From an uncultured Carnobacteriaceae bacterium (GTDB taxonomy: Bacteria; Bacillota; Bacilli; Lactobacillales; Aerococcaceae), in the NCBI GenBank assembly GCA_938039195.1, contig CALHVK010000114.1, positions 1 to 16,685 of the forward strand: a DNA stretch of 16,685 nt. The letters run 5' to 3'. A model generated the notes under the pieces. It was given only the letters and a program-made list of their open reading frames with translations, did no database searches and was not told the DNA's origin. Of this stretch, positions 1-7,527 are shown one piece after another. The position numbers were made by a program, and so were the translations under genes. The first letter of the stretch is position 1. Each line of letters opens with the position of its first letter.

Positions 1-688
1 AGTATAAATACTCAGCATCCATCATCCAGAACTCTGTTAAGTGACGTCGAGTTTTAGATTTTTCTGCACGGAATACAGGCCCAAAGTCGAATACACGACC
101 AAATGCCATTGCTCCAGCTTCTAAGTATAATTGTCCAGATTGTGTTAGGTACGCTGGATCTCCAAAGTAATCTGTTTCGAATAATTCTGTTGAATCTTCT
201 GCCGCGTTTCCTGAAAGAATTGGGCTATCGAATTTAATGAATCCATTTTTATCAAAGAACTCGTATGAGGCATAAATAATTGCATTACGAATTTCCATAA
301 TGGCATGTTGTTTTGTTGAACGTAACCATAAATGACGGTGGTCCATTAAGAAGTCAGTACCATGCTCTTTTGGAGTGATTGGATATTCATGACTTTCCCC
401 GATTAATTCGATATCTTTTACTAATAACTCATAGCCTAATTTAGAACGAGTGTCTTCTTGTACAACACCTGTTACAAATACTGAACTTTCTTGAGTTAAT
501 CCTTTTGCTAATTCAAAAGTTTCCTCGCTTACGTCAGCTTTTACTACAATTCCTTGGAAATAAGCTTTTCCATCACGTAATTGTAAGAACGCTATTTTAC
601 CGCTAGAACGTTTATTGGTCACCCAAGCACCAATTGTAACGGTTTGTCCAACGTAATCTTTTGCTTGATTCATTGTTATAGTTTTCAA
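1..688 (-). CDS. asnS: Asparaginyl-tRNA synthetase, 5' part (runs off the window)
   Basis: Class IIb aminoacyl-tRNA synthetase that charges tRNA-Asn with asparagine in the cytoplasm. The visible part is the first 229 codons of a protein usually about 430 residues long. The N-terminal OB-fold anticodon-binding domain is recognisable from VTIGAWVTNKRSSGKIAF near residues 16-33. The class II motif 2 region (FRAEKSKTRRHLTEFWMMDAE-like) is at the window edge, near residues 206-226. I chose the TTG start at 686-688 because AGGAAG lies about 9 bases upstream. The in-frame ATG five codons later is too far from that site, and family members also begin MKT-I-NQ. The gene starts 15 bases after the aspB stop, so it is probably co-transcribed with ypmB and aspB, an order also seen in Bacillus. 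The C-terminal catalytic half lies outside the window. Confidence 0.96.
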   Translation of the reverse strand, partial: MKTITMNQAKDYVGQTVTIGAWVTNKRSSGKIAFLQLRDGKAYFQGIVVKADVSEETFELAKGLTQESSVFVTGVVQEDTRSKLGYELLVKDIELIGESHEYPITPKEHGTDFLMDHRHLWLRSTKQHAIMEIRNAIIYASYEFFDKNGFIKFDSPILSGNAAEDSTELFETDYFGDPAYLTQSGQLYLEAGAMAFGRVFDFGPVFRAEKSKTRRHLTEFWMMDAEYLY

Positions 689-703
689 AATATCACTCTT
701 CCT

Positions 704-1891
704 TTACTTATATGATTCAATAAATTCCTTAATTCGATTAGCGGCTTCCCTTAATTCTTCTTCGCTATTGGCACAGCTGAGTCTTAGGAAACCATTGCAT
801 CCAAAGTTCTCTCCGGATACTGTTGCAACACCAGCCTCTTCAAGTAGTTTTAGGGCAAACTCTTCTGAAGAAGCAACGCCTACGATATGCATGGCTACTT
901 TCACATTCGCGAATAAGTAGAACGCTCCTTTAGGCTTCTCACACTTAATTCCTTCTATGTCGTTTAATAATCCATGGAATAAGTCAATTCTTCTTTGGAA
1001 CTGGTCGCGCATTTCTTTTTTAGCAACTTCAACATCTTCTTCAAACGCACGAATTGCTGCATATTGTACAACTGCAGCAGGATTGCTCGTTGTATGGCTT
1101 GTTAAATCGTTTAATGCACGGATAACTCGTTTTGGTCCGAATACATATCCGAGTCGCCATCCAGTCATCGCAACCGATTTTGATAATCCATTTACGACTA
1201 ATGTGTTATTAAAAATCTCTTGGGATAAACTTGCCATACTAATCGATGGCGCATCATAAACTAATTCATAATAGATTTCATCTGATACGACAAACACATT
1301 ATGTTCTAATGCCCAATTCCCAATGGCTAGTAATTCTTCTCTTGAATACATGAGCCCGGATGGATTCGATGGCGCATTTAGTAATAAGATTTTTGTTTTA
1401 TCTGTTACGTATTCATTTAGCAAATCAATTGTTAGCTTAAATGAATTCCGTTCTTTCGTTTCAATATACACTGGTACGCCGTCTGCTAATTGAATTTGTT
1501 CAGCATAGCTTACCCAATAAGGAATCGGAATTAAGACTTCATCCCCTGGGTCGACCAATGTCATAAATACCGAATATAGTGCAAACTTAGCACCTGCAAA
1601 AGTAGCCACTTGTTCCTTTTGCAAATCAATTCCATCTTTGCGTTTATGAAAATCACAAATCGCTTGTCTTAAGGTATCTAATCCCAAAGCAGGTGTATAA
1701 TGATCGGTTTCATGTTTTCGTAAAGCATCAATGGCAGCCTCAGTAATCACTTCGGGTGTATTAAAATCAGGTTCACCAATCGATAAACTAATGATTTTTC
1801 TTCCCAGAGCTTTTAGTTCTCTAGCTTTTTGTGTCATGGCTAAAGTTCCTGAAGGCAATATTTTCGATACTCTATCTGAAATTTTTACCAT
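704..1891 (-). CDS. aspB: Aspartate aminotransferase, PLP-dependent class I (AspB type)
   Basis: Transfers the amino group between aspartate and 2-oxoglutarate (oxaloacetate/glutamate) using pyridoxal phosphate. The 395-residue length is normal for the I-gamma AspB subgroup of Firmicutes. Visible landmarks are SIGEPDFNTP near residues 37-46, NAPSNPSG at 172-179 with Asn176, SDEIYY at 203-208 with Asp204 and Tyr207 (cofactor contacts), SKSVAMTGWRLGY at 237-249 with Lys238 as the Schiff-base lysine, and FLRLSCA at 368-374 with Arg370 for the substrate carboxylate. The ATG is preceded by GGTGAT at a good distance. It begins 13 bases after the ypmB stop and ends 15 bases before asnS, so the three read as one unit. 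Pairing with asnS makes sense because aspartate is the precursor of asparagine. Other class I aminotransferase activities cannot be excluded from sequence alone. Confidence 0.95.
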   Translation of the reverse strand: MVKISDRVSKILPSGTLAMTQKARELKALGRKIISLSIGEPDFNTPEVITEAAIDALRKHETDHYTPALGLDTLRQAICDFHKRKDGIDLQKEQVATFAGAKFALYSVFMTLVDPGDEVLIPIPYWVSYAEQIQLADGVPVYIETKERNSFKLTIDLLNEYVTDKTKILLLNAPSNPSGLMYSREELLAIGNWALEHNVFVVSDEIYYELVYDAPSISMASLSQEIFNNTLVVNGLSKSVAMTGWRLGYVFGPKRVIRALNDLTSHTTSNPAAVVQYAAIRAFEEDVEVAKKEMRDQFQRRIDLFHGLLNDIEGIKCEKPKGAFYLFANVKVAMHIVGVASSEEFALKLLEEAGVATVSGENFGCNGFLRLSCANSEEELREAANRIKEFIESYK

Positions 1892-1904
1892 AAATCACCA
1901 ATTT

Positions 1905-2381
1905 CTATATATTCTCAATATCTTTAATCCATTTACCATTTTTCGCTGAAATATAGTAATATCCAATACGTTGATTACTCAAACGATAATTCACTTCCCA
2001 TACAGGTTCACCATTTAAAAGACCTAGGCGTGCTTCGAGTACTTCAACGTCTGGTTTGTCTTGTAATGTAATAGAACGAGCTTCTTGCTCATTGACCACT
2101 GCTGATTGTTGAAGAATTGTTACATCTCCACCATCTTCAGGAGTAATCGCATAGATGGCATTCCCGTCTTTATCTTCACCCATAATCGTGTAATAAGACT
2201 TATCCGTATTAAATAAGTAGAATTTCGTCACTTTCGAAAATTCTACAGTCGGTGCCATTAATGTTAATGCTTCATTACGTTTCTTAATTTTAGGATCTAC
2301 ACTAACTACAAAAATACTTGCAGCTGCTAAAAATAATAGAAATAAAGTGAGTAATAGAATAAACATCGTTCTACGTTTCAT
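1905..2381 (-). CDS. ypmB: Membrane-anchored TseB/YpmB-like protein (DUF5590, PepSY-like)
   Basis: A 158-residue protein with one N-terminal membrane segment (about residues 5-27, after MKRR, so probably N-in) and an extracellular domain. The C-terminal part (about 115-156, with GEPVWEVNYR and GYYYISAKNGKWI) looks like a PepSY fold, as in the YpmB/TseB family. In Bacillus subtilis, TseB acts in lateral cell-wall elongation with the penicillin-binding protein PBP2A; the role here is inferred from family and position. The preferred start is the ATG at 2379-2381, with GGAG eight bases upstream. A TTG one codon earlier (2384) is possible but closer to that site than usual. It sits between dinG and aspB exactly as in Bacillus and has a TATAAT box upstream at 2422-2427. 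Confidence 0.85.
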   Translation of the reverse strand: MKRRTMFILLLTLFLLFLAAASIFVVSVDPKIKKRNEALTLMAPTVEFSKVTKFYLFNTDKSYYTIMGEDKDGNAIYAITPEDGGDVTILQQSAVVNEQEARSITLQDKPDVEVLEARLGLLNGEPVWEVNYRLSNQRIGYYYISAKNGKWIKDIENI

Positions 2382-2421
2382 CAATTTCTCTCCTCTACTC
2401 TAATTCTTCATAGATAATCGT

Positions 2422-2427
2422 ATTATA
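2422..2427 (-). promoter_or_regulatory. Putative -10 box for ypmB-aspB-asnS
   Basis: A perfect TATAAT on the minus strand lies about 40 bases before the ypmB ATG, in the short gap after dinG. No good -35 hexamer is found 15-19 bases upstream (closest TGGTAT), so the promoter is tentative. Read-through from dinG is equally plausible. Confidence 0.4.
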
Positions 2428-2462
2428 CGCTATTTAAGGCAAAAATACCACCATGCACTTGG

Positions 2463-5090
2463 TTAACGATTTCTATTCTTTCCAACGTTTAAACACTTCT
2501 TAAATGGTTTCTCGATTACTGTAGCGTTCTCTGGAAAGACACTCTTTACTTTCTGCGAGTATTTACTTATCGAAGCTCGAACATCTAGTAACCAAATCTC
2601 CGCATCATTTTGATAAGGTCTACTAAATCGACCTAATCCCTGATAAAGCTGTAGCAGCATCATCTTCATAGCATAATGACCAAAATAGGAACGCCCTTGT
2701 TCTTTCATTTCTAACTGAATGATTTGCTGCTCTGTAGTAACTGGATTTGGGAATGGTAGTTTTGTAATAACTAATGAATCAATCGATTGACCACCACTAT
2801 CAAACCCTTCCCAGAAACTATACACACCTAGTAAAATCGCATCTTTTCTTTCTTGGAATCTTCGTTGAATTCTACGTCCAAGTTGCGGACCTTTTTGAGC
2901 AAGTAATTCAATTTGATCCTCATTACAGAAATCTGTCAATAGACTTTCTACTGCTAAAAGAGCTTCAACGGAATGCATTAACACCAGCATTCTTCCGCCA
3001 TTTCGATTGTAAATCTGCTTAATACAGTCTGCAATTTGCATGTGATACTGATGACTTGAAGCTGAATTCACTGCTACTAAATCATTTGGAATAAAGATAT
3101 GATGCTCCATAGCATTTGTCTCTGTTTCAATAACTGTAACTTTATCTTTTGCTTCTAATTCATGGAACAGTGGCGTAAATGTCGGAATCGTTGCTGAAAT
3201 ACCAATCATCTTTCGAATCTTCTTTTGGAACTGTTGGAATATCGTTGTCACAGAATCCACTCTGCTAATCTCTATATACGGTTGACCAAACTGGTCTTTT
3301 TCTTCAATCACAAAGTACCCCTCTTGATTCATTTGAAACTGCCAGAGAGATTCCATTATTTCTTGTAATAAATAGGAGCTTTCTTCAAACAGTCTTGTTT
3401 TATCGGCATTTGCCTGTAATAAATTCATTACTTGAGAAATTGCCTTTTGTATCCCTTTCACCATTTCACTATGAATAGACGCTTTCCACTCTTCGGCTGT
3501 AAAAACATAGGAAGAGGTTAATGACTGTCCTGTTTTCAATTGTTCCATCCACGTTTCGTATAAATCACAAATCTCTAGTAGTTTACGATTCATGGTACGG
3601 GATAAGTGCTCCTCTTCTTTTGAAAAATGAAACATTGAATTTAAATGATGATCCGTCCATAACTGTTGTAATTGAAATAAATTCGAAAAATTGACAGTAC
3701 TTGTGCCAAATTGTTCTAATGCGTGTTCAAACTGTTGAACTTCATCAACAAATACAATGGGTCTAACTCGATGCGCAATACTCGAAGCATATTGAATTAA
3801 AAATGCATGATTCGTAACCACAATTGAACTCTTTTGAACAGCTTGAATAGCTCTATTCCAATAGAGGCTCTCTGTTTCTAGGGCACGTTTGATGGAAATT
3901 TCTTTCCACAAAGTCCCTTGATGAAGTACTTGATTGCATTCAGATAAGTCTCCCGTAGCCGTTTCTGTAATCCAGACTAAGAGACCCATAATCGTAAGAC
4001 TTGTTCTGGCACTAGGTTCATCTTTCAAACGAGAAATAACACGTTTGAAGGACGATAAATCAATATAGTGTCTTTGTCCTTTAATAGAAACCACCGGCAC
4101 TGTAACACCTAATTGTGTTTCTAGTGAAGCGATACTATCTTCCATCAATTGTTGCTGCAGTAGTAAATTGGATGTCACGATCCAAATCGGTCTGCGTCTT
4201 GTTGCTTTTTCAAATGCTGCTAAAAGATAAGCGTATGTTTTTCCTGAACCAGGACTTGCTTCAATAAAATGAAGGGGCTCTTCGGTCTCTATCATCTCTA
4301 ATATCATTGAAATCATTTCTCGTTGAGAAGTCTTATCTTCCAAGAAATCCTTATCCACTAATTCTTGGTAAGCTTCTATCGCTTCCATTCGCTGCCTAGA
4401 GGACTTACTTTTCTCTTCTTTTAAAGCAAGAGGAGAAATGACAAACCCTTGTTCAAGCAAAACTTCAACGTTTTCTTTATCTGACTTTTCTTCCAATATT
4501 TCAACAAATACTGTCCCTGTATCCTCAAGCAATTCTCCCGAAAACTCCACTAATTGCTCTAATGTATGTTTGGAAAGACTTCGAAGTTTATTTTTTATTT
4601 GTAAAAACAATTCTGCCGTCGCTTGCGCATCACTTCCAGCAGTATGTACTTGATGATGAGTAATGCCTAAAGAGTGCGTTAAATCTCCTAGGCGATAACT
4701 AAGCGCTGTTGGATAACAAATTTGCGATAGCTGAACCGTATCGACAAAAGGTACTTTCAAGTCTAAACCAAGTGCATCTTTGAGTGCAGATACAATAAAT
4801 GGTCCATCAAAACCAATATTATGAGCAACAAGCGTTCTTTCTTCTAGAAGATTATAAATCGTCATCGCAACTTCATCAAAATAAGGTGCTTTTGCAACAT
4901 CTGCGTTCGTTACGCCAGTTAATAATTGAATCTCAAATGGAATACTTTTTTCAGGATTAATATTGAGCGAAACATGTTCAACGATTTGATCGTCATCAAT
5001 TAGTGTGCACCCAAATTGAAAAATACGATCTCCAAATTCATATTTTGGGCCAGTCGTTTCTAAATCAATGACTGCATATTTTTTCTGCAT
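2463..5090 (-). CDS. dinG: DnaQ exonuclease-DinG helicase-like fusion protein
   Basis: An 875-residue two-domain protein of the Firmicute DinG type. Residues 1-165 form a DEDDh 3'-5' exonuclease: VIDLETTGP with Asp9 and Glu11, HNIGFDGPF with Asp95, and HTAGSDA with His149 and Asp154. Residues about 250-865 form an XPD/DinG-like superfamily 2 domain: Walker A EASPGSGKT (277-285, Lys284), DEVQ box (449-452), GISATIP (630-636), FWEGFD (759-764), and QGLGRFSRP (817-825) as motif VI. The four cysteines that hold the Fe-S cluster in E. coli DinG are absent; only Cys385 lies between motifs I and II. Staphylococcus aureus DinG also lacks the cluster and is reported to act as a nuclease rather than a helicase, so DNA repair by nuclease action is the likelier role. 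The ATG follows AAAGGAG by about 9 bases. It is separated from glgD by a terminator, so it is probably transcribed separately. Confidence 0.93.
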   Translation of the reverse strand: MQKKYAVIDLETTGPKYEFGDRIFQFGCTLIDDDQIVEHVSLNINPEKSIPFEIQLLTGVTNADVAKAPYFDEVAMTIYNLLEERTLVAHNIGFDGPFIVSALKDALGLDLKVPFVDTVQLSQICYPTALSYRLGDLTHSLGITHHQVHTAGSDAQATAELFLQIKNKLRSLSKHTLEQLVEFSGELLEDTGTVFVEILEEKSDKENVEVLLEQGFVISPLALKEEKSKSSRQRMEAIEAYQELVDKDFLEDKTSQREMISMILEMIETEEPLHFIEASPGSGKTYAYLLAAFEKATRRRPIWIVTSNLLLQQQLMEDSIASLETQLGVTVPVVSIKGQRHYIDLSSFKRVISRLKDEPSARTSLTIMGLLVWITETATGDLSECNQVLHQGTLWKEISIKRALETESLYWNRAIQAVQKSSIVVTNHAFLIQYASSIAHRVRPIVFVDEVQQFEHALEQFGTSTVNFSNLFQLQQLWTDHHLNSMFHFSKEEEHLSRTMNRKLLEICDLYETWMEQLKTGQSLTSSYVFTAEEWKASIHSEMVKGIQKAISQVMNLLQANADKTRLFEESSYLLQEIMESLWQFQMNQEGYFVIEEKDQFGQPYIEISRVDSVTTIFQQFQKKIRKMIGISATIPTFTPLFHELEAKDKVTVIETETNAMEHHIFIPNDLVAVNSASSHQYHMQIADCIKQIYNRNGGRMLVLMHSVEALLAVESLLTDFCNEDQIELLAQKGPQLGRRIQRRFQERKDAILLGVYSFWEGFDSGGQSIDSLVITKLPFPNPVTTEQQIIQLEMKEQGRSYFGHYAMKMMLLQLYQGLGRFSRPYQNDAEIWLLDVRASISKYSQKVKSVFPENATVIEKPFKKCLNVGKNRNR

Positions 5091-5136
5091 ATGAATCGCT
5101 CCTTTCTAAGTATTCCTACCCTATCCAGTTTACTAA

Positions 5137-5164
5137 CTTATATCTCTTGTTGCAACAAGAACAA
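5137..5164 (-). promoter_or_regulatory. Putative dinG promoter with a 16-bp palindromic operator
   Basis: On the minus strand a -35-like TTGTTC (5159-5164) and a -10-like TATAAG (5137-5142) are 16 bases apart. Almost the whole spacer and the end of the -35 are occupied by a perfect 16-bp palindrome, TCTTGTTGCAACAAGA (5145-5160). A zero-loop palindrome between promoter elements suggests a dimeric repressor site. It does not match the LexA/DinR box (GAAC-N4-GTTC), CIRCE, CtsR or cre patterns as I know them. The promoter boxes are imperfect; the palindrome is certain. Confidence 0.5.
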
Positions 5165-5176
5165 CGGTTTTCATGC

Positions 5177-5212
5177 AAAAAAAGAAGCTTAAGCCATAGC
5201 CTAAGCCTCTTT
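5177..5212 (-). terminator. Intrinsic terminator of glgBCD
   Basis: About 17 bases past the glgD stop, the minus strand folds into a 14-bp stem (5181-5194 with 5199-5212) closed by a 4-base loop. It pairs fully when two G-U wobbles are allowed, and the U-run is read from the A-run at 5177-5183. The mismatches would be A-C in plus-strand RNA, so it is built for minus-strand transcription. It separates the glycogen operon from dinG. Confidence 0.88.
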
Positions 5213-5228
5213 CCTATCAATTATCGGA

Positions 5229-6341
5229 TTAAACAGTTTTCCCTTTGTCGATAACCACTTGCACTTCTTCAGTACCTGTTAAAACGGTATGTTGTTTTAC
5301 AGTCACATCTTTATCTGCAATCACATACTCTAAGTGAGCCCCTGATTTAATGACTGTATTTGAAAGAATGATACTGTTACGAACGACTGCACCCTCTTCT
5401 ACAACAACGTCACGGAAGATAATACTATTTTCCACAGTACCGTTAATCTTCGTACCATCTCCTAAAATTGAGTTCTTCACCGAAGCTTTCTTACCATAAA
5501 TAGTTGGTACCGAGTCTTTAACACGTGTTGTAATTTGAGTACCAGAAAGGAATACATTCTTGATATTTTCGAAATCTAGCATTTCCATATTTAAGTCATA
5601 ATAATCTTTAATCGTATTCACAACTTTCAAGTATCCCTTGATTTGATAAGCAAATACACGTAGCGTTTCAAGATTCTTAGCAATATAGTCGCGTAAGATA
5701 TCTTCCCAGCCAAGTGTCAAACCTCTCTTCACAATACCATTGAATAGTTCTTTCGTTAAAATATAAATTTTCACTTGAGTAGGACATACTTGATCAGAAC
5801 CATCAAAATGATATAACGATTCATATACTTGATGATTTTCATCAAAAATAATTTGTGATTCCCCTACATTCGGTTTTCTATAATTATATGCAACCGTAAT
5901 ATCAGAACGAGTATCCAAGTGATATTGGAACATTTCCTTAAAATCAATATTCCCGATAATATTCGTATCTGCTAAAATAACGAATTCTTCATCTAAATCT
6001 TGCGTATACACCATTGTATTGGCTAACGCTTCAATTTTATTTTGAGGAATACGTGTTGATAAGTAGTTTGACATCGGAGTGATAAATTTCAAACCACGAT
6101 TTTTACGGTTTAAATCCCAATCTTTTCCTGAAGCTACATGGTCGAATAAAGACTTGTAATTATGATTCGTTAATAATGCAACATTATCGATATTTGCATG
6201 TACAAGAGAGGATAACATAAAGTCCACCATACGATAGCGGGAAATTACTGGTAAAGCGGCAGCCGTACGATTTCTGACTAAACCTTGTAAGTCATCATTT
6301 CTATAATTATCTGCAAATAATATACAAAACGCTTTGATCAT
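5229..6341 (-). CDS. glgD: GlgD, regulatory subunit of ADP-glucose pyrophosphorylase
   Basis: A 370-residue paralogue of GlgC. It keeps the nucleotidyltransferase fold and the C-terminal left-handed beta-helix hexapeptide repeats (about residues 280-355) but has lost the catalytic signature. Where GlgC has LLAGGQGTRL, this protein has FADNYRNDDLQGL (9-21), and the FGGKYRIIDFPLSN region is reduced to VISRYRMVDFMLSS (32-45). In Firmicutes such GlgD proteins are known to pair with GlgC and raise its activity; alone they are inactive or weak. I place the start at the ATG at 6339-6341. GGAGG lies 8 bases upstream, inside the last codons of glgC, and the glgC stop precedes the ATG by one base (TAATATG), a layout for coupled translation. 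An upstream TTG at 6356 would overlap the ribosome binding site and glgC and is unlikely. It is the last gene before the terminator near 5195. Confidence 0.93.
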   Translation of the reverse strand: MIKAFCILFADNYRNDDLQGLVRNRTAAALPVISRYRMVDFMLSSLVHANIDNVALLTNHNYKSLFDHVASGKDWDLNRKNRGLKFITPMSNYLSTRIPQNKIEALANTMVYTQDLDEEFVILADTNIIGNIDFKEMFQYHLDTRSDITVAYNYRKPNVGESQIIFDENHQVYESLYHFDGSDQVCPTQVKIYILTKELFNGIVKRGLTLGWEDILRDYIAKNLETLRVFAYQIKGYLKVVNTIKDYYDLNMEMLDFENIKNVFLSGTQITTRVKDSVPTIYGKKASVKNSILGDGTKINGTVENSIIFRDVVVEEGAVVRNSIILSNTVIKSGAHLEYVIADKDVTVKQHTVLTGTEEVQVVIDKGKTV

Positions 6342-6342
6342 A

Positions 6343-7512
6343 TTAATTTCCTCCAACTTTCGTATCTTCTTCTACCACTTCGAAATTGCCAATAACGGTA
6401 ATCATATCTTTACCAAGTTCAATTTCCTCATGACCTACTGTCACACCAGATTTCACAACTGTTCCCTCAGCGATAATTGAGTTTACAACTGTTGCTCCTT
6501 CTTCAATGACTGCATTTTGCATGATGATACTTCCAAGAACTTTAGCATTTTTACCAACTGATACTCCAGAAGATAGGATTGATTCATGGACTTTTCCGAA
6601 TAAAATCGTTCCATCGGAAATCATTGAATCAGTTACTTCAGCACTCTCCGCGATAAACTGTGGAAGTCTACCTTCGTGACGATAGTAGATTTTCCATGAT
6701 TTATCAGAAATGTTGAATTCATCTTTGCGTTTGATTAAGTCCATATTTGCTTCCCATAGACTTTCAATTGTACCAACGTCTTTCCAATATCCTTCAAATG
6801 GGAATGCGTAAATGCGGCGTTCTTCAAGCAACATAGGAATAATGTTCTTACCAAAGTCTTTTTCACTTTCAGGATTTTCTTCGTCACGGATTAAGTATTC
6901 TCTTAATACTTTCCAGTTAAAGATATAAATCCCCATCGATGCTTTCGTTGAAACCGGATGTTCAGGTTTTTCTAAAAATTCTACTATACGTAAATCATCA
7001 TCCGTATTTAAAATACCGAAACGACTTGCTTCTTCTAAAGGAACATTAATATGAGCAACCGTCAAGTCTGCTTTTTTCTCTTTATGGAATTCAAGCATCT
7101 TGTTGTAGTTCATTTTATAAATGTGGTCCCCAGATAAGATTAAAACGTACTCTGGATCGTACTGATCGATATATTTAATATTTTGATAAATTGCATTGGC
7201 AGTTCCTTTATACCATTCTCCTGTTTTACCCGCAGTATACGGTGGAAGAATTGTTAATCCCCCGTCCACACGGTCTAAGTCCCATGGGTTACCATTTCCC
7301 ATGTAAGAGTTCAGTTCAAGCGGCATAAACTGAGTTAAAACCCCAACAGTAGAAATTCCTGAATTTGAACAGTTTGAAAGAGGAAAATCGATAATACGAT
7401 ACTTTCCACCAAAAGGTACAGCTGGTTTAGCCATATCCTTTGTCAGTACTTGCAGACGTGTACCTTGTCCACCTGCTAGTAGCATTGCGACGATTTCTTT
7501 TTTTCTTGCCAT
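6343..7512 (-). CDS. glgC: Glucose-1-phosphate adenylyltransferase, catalytic subunit
   Basis: Makes ADP-glucose and pyrophosphate from glucose-1-phosphate and ATP, the committed step of bacterial glycogen synthesis. At 389 residues it has the usual length. Key motifs are intact: LLAGGQGTRL (11-20), KPAVPFGGKYRIIDFPLSN (29-47), YKGTANAIYQN (101-111), SGDHIYKMNY (127-136, Asp129 as the metal aspartate), VEFLEKP (177-183), and YWKDVGT (242-248, Asp245). Residues about 290-365 form the C-terminal beta-helix. The gap to glgB is 15 bases and contains GGAGG about 8 bases before the ATG. The stop is one base before glgD, so the two subunits of the presumed heteromer are translated side by side. Confidence 0.97.
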   Translation of the reverse strand: MARKKEIVAMLLAGGQGTRLQVLTKDMAKPAVPFGGKYRIIDFPLSNCSNSGISTVGVLTQFMPLELNSYMGNGNPWDLDRVDGGLTILPPYTAGKTGEWYKGTANAIYQNIKYIDQYDPEYVLILSGDHIYKMNYNKMLEFHKEKKADLTVAHINVPLEEASRFGILNTDDDLRIVEFLEKPEHPVSTKASMGIYIFNWKVLREYLIRDEENPESEKDFGKNIIPMLLEERRIYAFPFEGYWKDVGTIESLWEANMDLIKRKDEFNISDKSWKIYYRHEGRLPQFIAESAEVTDSMISDGTILFGKVHESILSSGVSVGKNAKVLGSIIMQNAVIEEGATVVNSIIAEGTVVKSGVTVGHEEIELGKDMITVIGNFEVVEEDTKVGGN

Positions 7513-7527
7513 ACGTTCAACCTCCGA

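Noticed and set aside
2435..2462. Possible terminator after dinG (ACCA/TGGT stem followed by TTTTT)
   Set aside because: The stem is only about four base pairs and the U-run is offset; too weak to call.
6342..6356. Longer glgD with a TTG start at 6356
   Set aside because: It would overlap glgC and use the ribosome binding site as coding sequence; the ATG at 6341 has ideal spacing and fits GlgD N-termini.
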